DNA from: Favolaschia claudopus
Lineage: Eukaryota; Basidiomycota; Agaricomycetes; Agaricales; Mycenaceae
Direction of reading: 5' to 3'
DNA length: 64,000 nt
Assembly (NCBI GenBank): GCA_037176885.1
Contig: JAWWNJ010000121.1
Span: forward strand, 558,001 to 622,000
Shown here: in pieces, positions 1-12,005 of the stretch
Position numbering within the stretch: the first letter of the stretch is position 1
Layout: the number at the start of each line of letters is the position of its first letter
Made by a program: the position numbers and the translations under genes
The notes under the pieces: model-generated
What the model saw: only the letters and a program-made list of their open reading frames with translations
What the model was told of the DNA's origin: nothing
Databases searched by the model: none

Positions 1-641
1 CATTATCAGGGGTATCACCTCCCAGCGGGATCCCTGGTCATTGGCAACGCTTGGTGGGTTGATTCCATCGTCTGAATTCTGATTCTTCTTCAAACCTTCT
101 TTCTAATCGAGCAACTGTTAGGGCCATTTTGCGCGATGAGGTCCTTATTTATATTCTCCTCGTTGGTTGAACTGATCTTAACCGCCGTTTTAGAAATTGT
201 ACGGACCCGACACGGAAGCGTTCAAACCCGAGCGTTTCCTTCACAGCGACGGGAAGCTCAACAAGACTATCCCCCACCCCGAAACAAGTGCTTTCGGTTT
301 TGGGCGGCGGTACGCGCCATCCTCTCAACGCATATCTCAAATAACTGGCTCATGTGTGACTCTTCTTCCCCCTCAGCATTTGCCCTGGCAGCCACATCGC
401 GATGTCGGCGGTTTGGATTGGCGTCGTCTCCATGTTGGCTAAGCTTGACATTGGTAGAAGCACCGATGAGACGGACGAGCGCGAGGAGCCGCATGAAATG
501 GCATTCGGTGGCGGCGGTATGATGTGAGTTCGATGCTCTTTTCTCTTTTTATTCAATGCAGAAGTGAATCAAAATCGCAGAACACCACTGCCCTTCAAGT
601 GCTCGCTCACTCTTAGGGCGGTGGAGGTGGTCGATATTTGA
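1..641 (+). CDS. Cytochrome P450, 3' part (partial at left edge)
   Basis: C-terminal third of a microsomal haem-thiolate monooxygenase; the start lies left of the window. Exons read as 1-53, 121-139, 194-309, 377-523 and 581-641, all in phase across GT-AG introns. Visible landmarks are the beta-strand YQGYHLPAGSLVIGN, the PERF-type stretch TEAFKPERF and the haem loop FGFGRR-ICPGSH, which carries the cysteine ligand. The final exon (PLPFKCSLTLRAV...) ends at TGA 639-641. It is a close paralogue of the P450 at 32870-30386. One oddity is CPGSH where the paralogue and most P450s have CPGRH. Substrate unknown; the nearby terpene synthase suggests, but does not prove, terpenoid oxidation. Confidence 0.88.
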
Positions 642-2767
642 CCATTCAAGACTCGGAGTGAGTGAGGGAACAAAGTCGATTCTTCTGCGGGGACAGAATC
701 TCTGACAAGGATGCTTGTAGAGATAATGAACAGCTGATGTTTGGCTCTCATACTGTTGTAGCATTAAACTGCGCATCTATTACCATAGATCTTTGAGGTT
801 TACTGATGGAAATACACGTTATCCTCTTGTACGTCCCGATTCAACCAGTCGAGTCGTAGGTATGCATATTCAATATTCGAAGTAAGGACTTTTACACCGC
901 ACAGTGTTGCATGAACATACGTTGAGAGCTCTGATATAATTGCAAAAATGCAAAACGCAAAGCAATGTCGAGTTTCGCACTCTAGGATGGCAGGTTCATC
1001 TCTTTGCTTGAAGTTTGAAAGAGTTCAACATGGCAATTGATCGCGCGGGATATCATATAACCTCGCGCCAGGGCCCGGGCGCATACATAAATTATGACGG
1101 TATTTATCACGCAAAAATAAAGTACGATTTGGTGCGTACTTCGTAGTCGCGGAACTTGCCAAAATCTGTGATTCGTGACTCAAGCTCGTACAGCATTTTC
1201 AACCTCGTAGTGTTGAAATTTGGTCGCCGTGGTTGTTCAAGATGCTGTGTCTGGAAGTGGTTTGTGGTCGAGTTTTTAGCGTCCTTCGGCATCTCCGGCG
1301 GTGGATCATATACATCAGAGTTGCACTGATTTCGGCGAGAAATTGCCGTGGGTATGCCGTGGGTCCGTGCGGCATGAATTGTTGAACCGAATTGATTTGT
1401 TGACTGGTCACAAAATAATCAAACTATAGGCACCATTAAGGCTGTGGCTCCGTCCGGAGTATTGCGATCTGAGGAAATGAACTTTAACCCTCGGATGTAC
1501 GCCAGCCCTTGGGACTTATCTTTTGAAAGGTTAACATCGGGGTGCCGGAGACATTATGATGAGCGAGTTGAACAGACAGACCATTTAAACTGAGGCACTA
1601 CCTAAGAGCTCATTTTTATGCTTGATCTGCTCTGAGGTTTCACCTCAGCTCATGACATTTATTTGATTTGCTTTCTTTTTCTCGACTAGCGAATTTCGAA
1701 CATTCTGAACTTATCAAAGTGTGGAGTCCTTTATGTCGATGGAACGATTCAAACAGAAACAGAATCAACACAAGCGTAGAATTGGGGCTTACCCTCTCAC
1801 TGATTCAGATGCTCTGCTCTTTGCCGTCAGACTCCCCCAATCACTATGCAGGGCGGATAAACTCACAAGCTCTCAGCTCGTCTGGTTTCAGACAGTGTCT
1901 CCAACGACTTTTTTGGCGTTGCGAATCGATAGTCACCCGCGTGTATCGGGCCACGACTTGAAACTCTACGCGAGGACTCAGTTAAGGTGTGAGCAATGAA
2001 ATCTGCTACACAGTATTGACAATCTTCTCAGATTACAAGTCAGGATCTCCAACGAGAAGCGCATCAACAAAAGTCTTTGGACAAGCGTCAATGACGCCGT
2101 CCAACATTTGAGTAAGAATGCATCGGCGTAAATTTATTTCTCGCACCGGAGACATTAGCACGATGCCGAACAATGAAGCCCGGATGCATGTCAGCATCAT
2201 GAAGGTGGTTTGCTGCTTCAATTTTTGGCATTCTAGTACTAGACTTTGGAGACTTTAGTATGTTTATTGTTTATTCAGCGAGAAACATGCGGTAGCAACT
2301 GCGGTTCAGGTGAGGATCCCAGCATGCGCTGCAAAAATGGCCCTTGATTTCCCCTCTTCGGTGTCTTCGGATTGTGAAAGTTTTATTTCTTGTGCCAAAG
2401 TGTGTCGAGAATAAGTAGTGCGCGCCTGAAAAGCCTGAATAGGAGGTAGAAGGGAGAGGCAAGATGGCAAGATCTATTGCACAAGGCACCCACTCTGATA
2501 TAGGAGTCTGAATCTTCCTAAGAATTTCCCAACGGTAGAAACTATCAAACCTTGGATGATCAAGAGACACTAGCATGTTACTGCCTAGCCAAAATTCCAG
2601 GAGACCATGACATCTAGACTCGTGACCAGTCTACATTGAGTCTACATGACATCGAGCCTAAGACTAGCTGCATCTTGCGAGACAAAAAAACTTACGACAT
2701 CCGTCAGGCAGGACGGAATCTGAGAATACAAAAATTGTCGACTCACACTGACAATCCGATCACTCTA
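642..2767. other. Intergenic, no supported gene
   Basis: About 2.1 kb of AT-balanced sequence. Only short ORFs (under 100 codons) without recognisable motifs are present, and none could be joined into a convincing spliced gene. The immediate 3' flank of the P450 shares the short string GACTCGGAGTG with the 3' end of its paralogue near 30375, consistent with duplication. Confidence 0.4.
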
Positions 2768-3226
2768 GTCTTGTGTTTACCGCGCCCCTCTGACCGCGTA
2801 AGAATGTTATTATGTAATCTTATATAAGCAGAATTCACGGCGCGTATATCTTGCTCCAGAGACGCGTTTTCCATTTATATTCTGAGTACAATGTAGTCGG
2901 AGTAGTCCCAGCTACAATCCTATGTATTTATATTCACGGGAAATGGCGGTGAAAGGCCGCAGAGAGTTAGCGCTAAGGTTTTGTGACTTTCGGCCGAAGG
3001 CCTTCGGACGAGCGAAAAGATATCGTGGCTTGTCCAAAGCCCTCGAGGAAAATTCACTCAAGAGCTCGGCGACATTCTACAACGTTATAATAGGCTGCCT
3101 GTCGCAAAAATCATGTAAAATACTCAAAGGGAGCAAGGGAAATAAAATCTCGGAGGTTTCCGGCTTATATAAGATTACCTAATAACATTCTTACACGGTC
3201 AGAGGGGCGCGGTAAACAACAGACTC
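2768..3226. mobile_element. TA-flanked MITE with about 55-bp terminal inverted repeats
   Basis: The left end from 2775 (GTTTACCGCGCCCCTCTGAC...) and the right end up to 3217 are near-perfect inverted repeats over about 55 bp, with only two substitutions seen. A weaker match extends outward to TA dinucleotides at 2766-2767 and 3227-3228. The 459-bp size, long TIRs and TA flanks fit a Tc1/mariner-like non-autonomous element. The 86-codon ORF inside (2922-3182) runs into the right TIR and is not considered a gene. The interior also holds a GGCCGAAGGCCTTCGG palindrome near 2993. Confidence 0.8.
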
Positions 3227-4041
3227 TATGTAGCGAGGGCACCGAGCTCAAGTACATAGAGCGTCTGTCTAGGAGAGACTACGATCACTCCGAGTCTCCG
3301 CTTGTTGCAATATGTGGGGCGATTTCAACTTCCAAGTGGCGAGTCACTTTGAATTTACTGTAGTTCTTGACAGTGAAATCCTCAGCAAGGCATACAGAGA
3401 CGTCCGGAAACTCTTCCAAATATGGCGGCCTCGCACTGGCTCGATCTGTTGTCCTTTGACTGCGTCTAGATTGGTGATAGCTGTTCTGGGTAAATGGGAA
3501 AACAGCTTGCGGCTGACCGTAATCCTGAGAATGCCGCCTTTGATCGATTTGATTCAATCAATGATTTGCGCTTAGACCAAGTCCTGTTCCTCACTCTCCA
3601 CAAACCACAAGGTGGGACCAAAGAGTACGAATTTGAGCATAAACATGCAGTATGAGGTTGAAAACATGCACGAACCTCAGTCAGGGCACGTTCATACCGC
3701 AGCCACGTCCTTCGACCTCGGAACACGGTATTTTTCGGCGAAAAAAGATTTTATAATAAATGCACTCCCGAGATCAATGCTCCGCAATGTCAACCGCAGT
3801 ACCGGTGGAGACGACGGGGGCCATAACGAGGTAGGAAAAGGGCGTGCCCGTGTGACCGTCAGTTCGCGTGACAATGGTCCTGTGCCGTGACGGTACGTGT
3901 CGGCGACGAACCGCCTCGCACCGCATATTTCTCAAATTAGCATACAACAGCATCCAGGATTTGATCCAGGATATTAATGTGACAAGCCCGTGTTAGCATA
4001 AAATAGCGTCGCTCTACTTATTCTTCTCCCAGTCCCCAACC
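3227..4041. other. Intergenic, upstream of paralogue A
   Basis: No supported gene. ORFs on both strands at 3285-3890 are mutual shadows without motifs. The last 150 bp form the presumed promoter of the + strand gene at 4042. Confidence 0.4.
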
Positions 4042-4928
4042 ATGCGCAACATTCTGCAAAGTACCTACAGTGCCATTGTCACCGCGATAATGGGCGCGGG
4101 ACTTGCCGTGATAACGGAGCGTACCAAGCTGCTTATCACGCTCGCCTCCGTTATTCTGGTTTTGCATACGATCGATCGTCACCGTCCATCCTCCAAGTAT
4201 CGTAGCCTCGAAAACGCAATCAAGAACACCGAAAACCTGTGGCAGAACCTGGATAAAGAACGGTCTTATTGGAGACATTGGCATTCGAATATGGTGAAGT
4301 TGGAAGATCGACTGTCCCAGTGCGTCATCCTGTAGTACTATCTCTCACTTCAACAAACTGAACTTGACAAGGGTTCAACTAAAAGCGGCCGAAATCCGGA
4401 GGGAGCTTTTACAAACACAGCCCTGCCGCGACTGGGTTGCGTTGGCTCGCTCTATGTCGGAGACAATAAGAAGCAAGAAGAAGCTTGTCGAAGCAGTTCG
4501 ACACATTCCCGAAGCAGTGAGGGAATACGCGCAGAAAGTTTGGCTACTTAGCCAGCGAATCAATGGATGCGCTGATCAAGTCAAGAAACTCGAGAAAAGC
4601 ATAGATGTAAGCTTCGTCGGCAAACCGTTCTGTATTCGTCTCAAAGCAGCCCCTTGTACAGTTGATGGTGGTGAGCGAATGCCAACGCCGAATTAAGGAG
4701 AGTATGAGAGAAGCGGAGACAATCGGGGCAACTCCGGCTCGGATGACTTTGACCGGTAAGTGGTTCTGGACTCAGAATGAAACAAAATCCACCAACAGTG
4801 CCTCTTAGGCCGCGTGCGCAGACGCTTCAGCGTATTTTCAGCCGTCGCCAGGAATTACGAGACTAATTCCATGTAAGTATCTCTCGTTCGGAATATAAAG
4901 GGAGCTAACCTCGGCTACCAGGGTGTAA
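4042..4928 (+). CDS. Small membrane/coiled-coil protein, paralogue A
   Basis: I do not recognise a named family. Five exons are inferred. Exon 1 starts MRNILQSTYSAIVTAIMGAG and holds two hydrophobic stretches (about residues 8-22 and 29-43) followed by a charged region. A 52-bp intron (donor GTGCGT) splits a Gln codon. Exon 2 (QLKAAEIRRELL...) is helical and ends near KKLEKSID. Exon 3 (RRIKESMREAETIG) and exon 4 (RVRRRFSVFSAVARNYETNS) follow. A 7-nt last exon completes ATG-GTG-TAA at 4928. The paralogue on the other strand at 19758-18880 has the same exon plan, phases and terminal micro-exon, which strongly supports the model. A membrane-anchored coiled-coil role is inference only. Confidence 0.72.
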
Positions 4929-5122
4929 ACAATTCAGGGGTTCGGGGAGATGGAGGTGGGATACTTATAACCAAGATAGCGTATACCGATATTGGGGGTG
5001 CTGGACATTAGATGAAGTAGTCGATTCTCGTCCTTTTGGTTCCTTTCTGCTTGTTTTTTTGTCGAGGCGAATGTGTTAATTGGACAGGAAGATATAAACC
5101 AAACATCGCGAATTAACCAACA

Positions 5123-7417
5123 CTACGTCTGTGTGGGGAACAGCTCAGCCCCCTCAGCAACAGGACAAACCGTCCCCAAGGCGGGAAGTGTCCCGTTGAC
5201 AAGGTACGCCGCAACATGCGACCAGGTGCAGGTCGACGGGGCACCAATCGAGGTGTGCTTTGAGAGAGGAACATTCAATCGTTGTCAGAAGGGCGAACGC
5301 GAAGGACGAGTTCATGGGAAAGACTGACCCCTGGGCTATCTTGGGTGAGGAGTACAGAACCAGGGAATCTTTGCGAGACTTTTACACCGCTGTCGATGTG
5401 AAGTTAGTATATCGAAATTTGAGTTACTGGAAACACAATTACTTGGCATGGGGGCTGGCTGGATCTGAAAATTGCCACGCATTAAATCGTAAGTGTTTGA
5501 GCTGAGTTCACAGAATCCGAAGACAGGGGACACACCGACGGAGTTGCTAATGACGAGCATCGGGAAGCTTGTATTTGCGGTGAAGGAAACTGTGTTGAAG
5601 GAGGTTAATGAATTAATTCAACAATTGAACGAAAACAATCAGAAACTGACGCGTAGCATTGCTCTTCAGATACTCTGGCCACCCGCTATTCAAGACCGTA
5701 ATAAATGAGAAACATTGGTCACACTGAAACAACTAAATCAAACGCACAGACAAGTCAACCCCGGAAGCAACACATCACACCACTCCGAAATCGCACAAAG
5801 CTCCGCATAATGCGCCCTCACATCATCATAATCCGCGCTAATCGCCGCTCCATCATTGCATTGAATCGCCACCTGGCTATCCAGGATATTCAGCCATCCT
5901 TCATGCGCGGCAGTCGCTGCATCTGCGGGGCATCGATACGGCGGAGCGAACAAGCCGCTCATTTCATATAGCGCTGAGGCGTTCCCGAGGGAGAGATCAT
6001 GTAGCGCGGAGGCGAGCGGTTGGAAGGATGCGTATGGTGTGTAGAGGGCAACGAACATGGTTTGTCGGAGCACGGAGTAGTCGACTACGTGGTAGGATGA
6101 GGTGGAGGAAGAGTCTAGGCTGGCAGTGATGACTGGGATTGGGCGGGTCTTCAGTTGTTCAGAGAGTCTGGTAACCTTTGCTTGGATTGCGGCGGGAGTG
6201 AATTCGTATAGCGCACATGCAGAGGGGCCGGCGGAGACGCAGCTTTCGAGGAAGACGTTCCATGTTTTGTTCGTGTCTTGTAGGACGGTCATCCACGAAG
6301 CTGAAGTGGTTTGAAAATAACTCAGCACAAAATAGAGGATGAAGCGAAGGAAGTTATACGGACTAGCATAATAATCCTCCGGATCCATAATGCCGTCGAT
6401 TATCAACCGCTCGATTTTATCCTAGGTACGAGCAGTCAAATTCAAGACTACGAGGACGAATTTCTAATCTGATAGACCTACCGGAAACATCTCAGCGAAA
6501 GTCGTGCCCAGAACGGACCCATATCTGTACTCATTGTTTCGCTGCGAATCAATATGATATGATAACTTACGAAAAACCCCAATACTGGACCTTCTCCCTT
6601 CCATACGCTTCAACAATCCTCAACATATCCCGCGCAGTTGCCTCTGTATTGAGGAATCGCAGACTGCCGTCATCACGCGCTGCCGCGAGCGAGCTCTGCA
6701 ACATGAAATCTGCATAGGTGCGGCCGAAGGCGTCGTCGGAGGCGTTGAGAGAACGGAGGTAGGCAGGAAACTGCGAGCGTTCGGCTTGCGTTGGGAAGAA
6801 GTTTGCGCGTGGGGTGGAGCGGCTGATACCTAACATGTTAAATTGCGACATCAGAGAAGAGAATGAATTAAAGCAATGAAGAAGAGAAAATGAGGAGAAG
6901 AGGAGAAAACGCACCCCTTCCATCAAATCCAACTAAATCGAATCCTGGGCCAATCACGCTACGTGCCAAGTCCGCATACGTCAATACGAGGTCTACGCCC
7001 GACCCGCCGGGACCACCGGCGCCGAGGATGAGGGGTCCGCGGTAGGAGGGGGAGTCGGTCGGAACACTGGCTGGGACGCGGATGAGAGCAATAGCGGCGG
7101 TTCTCCCCGACGGATTCTTGTAATCAAGGGGGACCTGAATGATACGGAATTTAATCGAGTATCAGAGTAGAATTGATCTTCAGAGCAAGGAGAAACATAC
7201 CGCGAGGCGCGCACACTCGAAGTTTGTGTTGCATGGCGTCCATACCAGACTCTCGGAAGGGGTGATCTATGCGCAAGCAGCATCATACTCGTTGGTCAAG
7301 TCACAACTTCAACAAATCAGTGCGCACCTGGTTCCAGTCGAAGGTATCCTGGGCCTGAGCTAGCACACGTTGGCGAAAAGTAAGAAAGCAAAACAGAAGG
7401 AAGATGAGACGGGACAT
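5123..7417 (-). CDS. Secreted S33/TAP-type alpha/beta hydrolase, copy 1
   Basis: Resembles fungal and actinobacterial tripeptidyl-aminopeptidase-like alpha/beta hydrolases: an AB-hydrolase core followed by a TAP C-terminal domain. Start ATG at 7417 begins MSRLIFLLFCFLTF, a likely signal peptide. Landmarks in order: DTFDWNQ, the cysteine-containing NTNFECARL, the oxyanion loop GGPGGSG, the nucleophile elbow WGFSYGSVLG (Ser codon split by an intron), LIIDGIMDPEDYY, and then the TAP domain. That domain has NSVDPASPHA (catalytic Asp) and LLTQDSPG followed by HTS (catalytic His). The stop is at 5123. Many introns of about 50 bp all keep phase. It is a tandem duplicate of 10804-8460 and lacks that copy's roughly 35-residue C-terminal extension. 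Likely extracellular peptidase or ester hydrolase. Confidence 0.85.
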
Positions 7418-7450
7418 CGTTTGTGAGGTTGTACATGGGAGCATCGAAGC

Positions 7451-7460
7451 GTATTTATGA
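7451..7460 (-). promoter_or_regulatory. TATA-like box of hydrolase copy 1
   Basis: On the minus strand this reads TCATAAATAC, about 40 bp upstream of the ATG at 7417. The tandem paralogue has a closely similar TATAAATACG before its own start. Confidence 0.5.
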
Positions 7461-8459
7461 GCTCTTGGAGTCTCGCGAGAATACTGCGATCATACCACTG
7501 CCTTTCTATCTGATTGGCGTCGAAATACAGAGTTCGATGTACTGCCTTGAATGGATGGATGATTTGCGGAAGCGATTATTGGATTGTTGGGCCTGCGCCG
7601 CAGCGAAAGATACGGAACGAGAACCTGCTTCCTTGAACGAAAGCGAATCTCCAGCCCAGCCTATGTTTCACTGTCCAGAATAATCGTATGGTCAAACGTC
7701 AGGTTTCACGAGAGAGTAATGCGGCGCAGTTTCCCGAATTATCCGATGTTCGAACTTCGTCAACACTTCAACAGACGGAGAATGTCAAGACTCAAAGCAT
7801 TTGCCCAAGGTTTGGTGCACTTGCGAGACGTCAGTGCGCGCTGAAGCGCAGCAGCTCGGGTTTGAGTGCGGGATGTCACAGACAGCCAGGGAGACCAGAG
7901 GATAAAGCGTTGGTTTCGGAGTTTGTGGTGGTGGGTTGGTGGTGGGCAAGTGGTGGGTAAGTAAAACGTCGCTCGTCAGACATCATCACGCAGCGTCACT
8001 GGTGTGTTCCTATTTGTTGGAGGTCCGTGCACGCTCGGGCTGATTCGGCCGAGCCGCGCCTCATCCTTTGCTCGCCATGTCCTTTCGTCCTCAAACGCTA
8101 CATCGATGGAGAAGAGAGGACGGGTCTGTCAAGGCAGGAGAAGGACAAGGTAGATGAACGGGGAAAGAAGCGGGATGGGTGGAAAGTTGGCGCCGAGGGC
8201 AAAGCGAGAAACGACTCAGTACGTAGTGCTCCTTCTCATTAGCGGCCTGTTTGGGGCTTACACAGTGGCGCTGTAGAACCAGATTTGCGCACACTTCATC
8301 GTTCATTCGATTCTCGTTCATTGGAATCAGATATCTTCACAAAATTATAAATACTTTGCTAGCATACCCTCGTTATCCTCCTGTCCTTTCACTCGATTTT
8401 CTCTCCTGGCTGTCTCATCCCGCATCCGCATCACTCTGTGCCTTTCGTCTCGCTCCCCC
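7461..8459. other. Intergenic between tandem hydrolases
   Basis: No gene supported. The left half shows only short shadow ORFs. The right half (about 7985-8425) is a diverged copy of the region preceding the 34-38 kb gene, described as a separate repeat. Confidence 0.45.
7985..8425 (+). repeat. Dispersed copy 1 of the 33.5-34.0 kb upstream region
   Basis: Aligns by eye with 33590-34040 in the same orientation. Shared blocks include GGTCCGTG...CG, TTCGGCCGAGC, CATCGATGGAGA, a G-rich block with GAAGCGGG, GCAAAGCGA, CAGTACGT/CCGTACGT and ATATC...TTCACAAA. Identity is patchy. No terminal repeats or target duplication were seen, so the copying mechanism is open. Confidence 0.6.
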
Positions 8460-10804
8460 TCAAACACGACGCCCGGGACGCTTCAATATCTTCGGCGCGC
8501 TTTGCGCAAGGCTTCGCACTGCCGCAGAAATCTCCTCCTCCCGCGTTCTCTCCGTCTTCGACAAACTAGCCACGGCCGGCTTCTGTGTCGCGTTGCCTGC
8601 AGTGCTTGGGAATAGCTCGGCATCGGAATCGACGGGACAAACTGTGTCCGGCGCGGGGAGCGTCCCATTGACGATGTACGCAGCGATATGAGAGAAAGTG
8701 CAGGTTGACGGTGCAGCAACCGAACAGTGCTGCGGGGAGGAGAATCCATTGAGTGAGTTTGAGGCGAGAGGGAAAGGATGCGTGTACGTACCCCTGGGCT
8801 ATCCTGAGTCAAAAGCACAGAACCAGCGAATCCTTTGGATACTTTAACTCCGCTGAATAAAGTTCAATTTGATTCTAGATGGGAAGCGTGAAATTATTAC
8901 TTGGCACGAGGAGTAACCGGATCTGCACGGTAAGTGTGAGCGAGAATTTCTTGACGCAGAATATGAACGTACCTGCAGTATTGCTAACGACAAGAATCGG
9001 GAAGCTGGTATTCGTCGTGAAGGAGACTGAATCAAAGGAGGTCAGTTTCTAAACGAATGAGAAACTCAAGCCATACGAGTGTTGTTATTCTTCAGGTACT
9101 CAGGCCATCCACTATTCCGACATCGTAAATAAATTATCGCAAGGGAAACGAGATTCGAAGGGACTCACAGGCAACTCAATCGAACCGGCCAAAGATCACA
9201 CCACGGCGAAGAAGCGCAAAGCTCCGCATATTTCGCTGTCACATCGCTGTAATCCGTACTCACCGTCGCTCCGTCGTTACAGACTAGCGCAAACTCGCCA
9301 TCCTGCACGTCGAGGAATTCTTCCTTCGCTCCCTCCGACGCGTTCGCGGGGCAATGGTAAGGCGGTTGGTATAACCCCGCTCCAGCGCTCATTGCGTACA
9401 GAGCAGAGGCGTTTCCCAGGGAAAGCTCGTGTAGAGCTGAAGCCAATTGCTGGAATCCTTCGTAGGGGTGGTACATTGCGTTGAAGATTGTCTCGCGGAG
9501 GAGGGTGTAGTCGACGACGTGGTAGGAGGGTGCTGATGCGGAGAGGCTTGCAGCGGCGGGCATGGGACGCGTTTTCAATTGCTGAGTGAGTGCGTCGACT
9601 TTGGCTTGGATCGCCGAGGGTGTGGGTTCGTAGAGTGCGCACGCATCCGGCCCTGCTGCGACGCAACCGTCCAGGAAGGTGTTCCACGTCTTTTGTGTAT
9701 CTTGGAGGTTCATCCAGGAGGCTGGTGAAATAAGGGTCAGAATTCCGGCTGGGAAAGATCACAAAGGACGGATGCGTACTTGAATAATAATCCTCTGGAT
9801 CCTCAATACCGTCAATGATCAAACGTTCGACATTATCCTGCGCGTCGTAGAGTCATGAGCTTCAAGAAATTTGTGATAATAGGCAATGGACACACCGGGA
9901 ACATGGCAGCAAAGGTCGCTCCGAGAACAGAACCATATCTGTAATCAATCGGTTCAAAAAATAGTTGAATAGCTGGACAGATGGACCGCATACGAGAATC
10001 CCCAATACTGAAGCTTTTCCCTCCCATGCGCTTGAACGATCTTCAGCATATCCCGCGCAGTCGACTCGGTGTTGATGAATCGCAAGCTGCCGTCATCACG
10101 AGCGCCGACGAGCGAACTTTGCAAAATATAATGAGCATAAGTCCGCCCGAATGCGTCTTCGGAGGCGTTCAACGACAGGAGAGACGAAAATTGGACGCGT
10201 TCGGCTTGAGTAGCGAAGAATGAGGCGCGGGGGGTGGAGCGGCTGACTCCTACAAACGACGAGACCGATGAATGAAAACGACGGGAGTTGCGGAGGAAGG
10301 AGTTCCTCACCTCGAGGATCAAACCCAACTAAATCAAACTGACCGCCAAGCACCGCGCGCGCCGAATCGGCAAAAACCGAAATCATATCTACGCCCGACC
10401 CGCCTGGGCCGCCGGGGTTGAACAGGATCGGTCCACGGTTTTCGGAAGAGTTTGATGGGACTGTAGCGGGCAGACGCATGAGTGCGATGGCGGCAGTTTG
10501 CGCAGTGGGATTGGTGTAATCCAGCGGAACCTGAATTAAACATTATGAGATTGGGTTTGTTGTGCCAGTGAAAATCCGGGCTCGTACGGTTAGGCGCGCG
10601 CATTCGAACTTCGTGTTGCACGGCGTCCATGTCAATTTTTCGGAAGGTTTGATCTTGAGCGCAGTATTTGTTAGTTGAGGCTTCGTTCCTTGGACGGTGG
10701 AGATGAACAAATAAACAGACCTTGTTCCAGTCGAATGTATCCTGCCCCAGAGTGTGCGGGCTGAAAGCCAAAACGCCAAGAAAGGGGAGGAGTAAACGAG
10801 ACAT
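8460..10804 (-). CDS. Secreted S33/TAP-type alpha/beta hydrolase, copy 2
   Basis: Tandem paralogue of 7417-5123 with the same exon plan. Start ATG at 10804 (MSRLLLPFLGVLAFS, likely signal peptide), then DTFDWNKV, the Cys-containing CNTKFECARL, the loop GGPGGSG and FDLVGFDPRG. The nucleophile elbow is YWGFSY-GSVLGATF, followed by IIDGIEDPEDYY. The TAP domain has SNTADPVTPRAN (Asp) and LLTQDSPG spliced to HCSVAAPSTC (His). Compared with copy 1, translation continues past the shared CPV motif for about 35 residues and ends at TGA 8460-8462. Ser, Asp and His are all in place, so it should be active. Likely an extracellular peptidase or esterase; substrate not readable. Confidence 0.87.
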
Positions 10805-10880
10805 GAGCAGGAAGTCAAATGCAAAAAGTTCAAGTGAAAGCGTGGAGAATAGAATGACGAACCCACGATCTCTGAAGCCT

Positions 10881-10892
10881 CGTATTTATAAG
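10881..10892 (-). promoter_or_regulatory. TATA-like box of hydrolase copy 2
   Basis: Minus-strand TATAAATACG about 80 bp upstream of the ATG at 10804. It matches the element upstream of the tandem copy. Confidence 0.5.
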
Positions 10893-10930
10893 AATACGCC
10901 TGGATAGCACTCCCACTCTGTCTCTCGTCG

Positions 10931-10998
10931 CATAGAGTCGTAATCATACTCGCTGATTTTCCAATAGAGTCGCAATCCTTCTCCATAGAGCCGTAATC
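10931..10998. repeat. Short spaced repeat ATAGAGYCGYAATC upstream of hydrolase 2
   Basis: Three copies start at about 10932, 10964 and 10985, with a CTCGCTGATTT segment recurring between them. They lie 130-190 bp upstream of the hydrolase 2 start, where an upstream activating site could sit. Function is inference. Confidence 0.4.
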
Positions 10999-11408
10999 CT
11001 TCTCGCTGATTTCCCGACGGAGAGTGAGTACTTCTGAGTGGTGAATATATTCGACACGTACTGAAATTGTTAAAATATTCAGAGAGCGGTGCACTGAATG
11101 GCCAAAAAGCTGTAGGAGTTCGAGAAGATCGCCCTGAGCTTGATTATCCGCTGCGGCGCAGTGAGACCGATGTCTATCGATGAAAACTGCCGCACACAGC
11201 CCACAGGGCATCAAACCTTACAGCTTGCGCCTGCGGCCGCAGTCGGGGGTGCTGGGCGGGTTCGGGCGGGTTCCGGAACGCGTTGCGGTGAACGTAATTC
11301 GCACGTCGGAATGCTACTACTAGCCAAATGTTCAACGCCCGTCGGTATAACCGTTGACATAGTGATGTTTCCCCACCGCGCAAAGGGGCGCCAAGAATGA
11401 GCGAAAAG

Positions 11409-12005
11409 TCAATTCAGCGCGAAGAGTCTATTAACGCAAACGAGGTCGATAACCAGTATCCACTGGCACCAAGCAAGAAAACACGGGCATAATAACAGAG
11501 ATATCAGAGATAGAACGCACCCTCCAATTCTCCGTATCCGTGACCACCCCCTGCGAATTCTCGACCTTCGAGAGGACGGTGTGGACTTCACCTTGGCGCC
11601 ACATCGGGCGGGAAGCGTTATGCGAGTTGACGTTGACGAGGGTGCGGAGGGATATAGATTGAGCGGTGGAGGTTGCGAAGATCACTAAATTACTCGTTGA
11701 ATATCTTTCAGAATCGAGTGGGTGCGGGAACGGCTGGGCCTTGGCCCTTGGCGGACATGGCACCTTTGGCGCGGGACTTACTGCAGTCGAGTAGGGTGCG
11801 ATCGGTGAACGCGTAGATAGAGAGTGGAGAATTCATGAACCTTGACCAAATGCGGAAGTCGCTTGCATCCCGCGCTGCACCTCGACAACCTCATCGATGA
11901 TCGTGGAGGGAAGAAGAAAAAGAAAATTACGTAACATGATTCGCAAATTTCGGAAGCAGAGTCCGAGTCAATCGGAGCTATCGGGTTTACAGGAAATTCA
12001 ACCAC
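11409..12005 (-). CDS. Unidentified spliced ORF, possible gene remnant
   Basis: Minus-strand segments with protein-like composition (a stretch containing NVNSHNASRPMWRQGEVHT, and SIYAFTDRTLLDC upstream) are separated by possible short introns. I could not define a start, a stop or a family. It lies immediately downstream of the peroxidase gene and on the same strand, so it might be a remnant or an unrelated small gene. Treat as tentative. Confidence 0.22.

Noticed and set aside
2922..3182. 86-codon ORF
   Set aside because: Lies wholly in the MITE and its end runs into the terminal repeat; no motif.
5073..5505. Plus-strand ORFs resembling one another at 5.1-5.5 and 8.6-8.7 kb
   Set aside because: They are antisense shadows of the C-terminal exons of the two tandem hydrolases.
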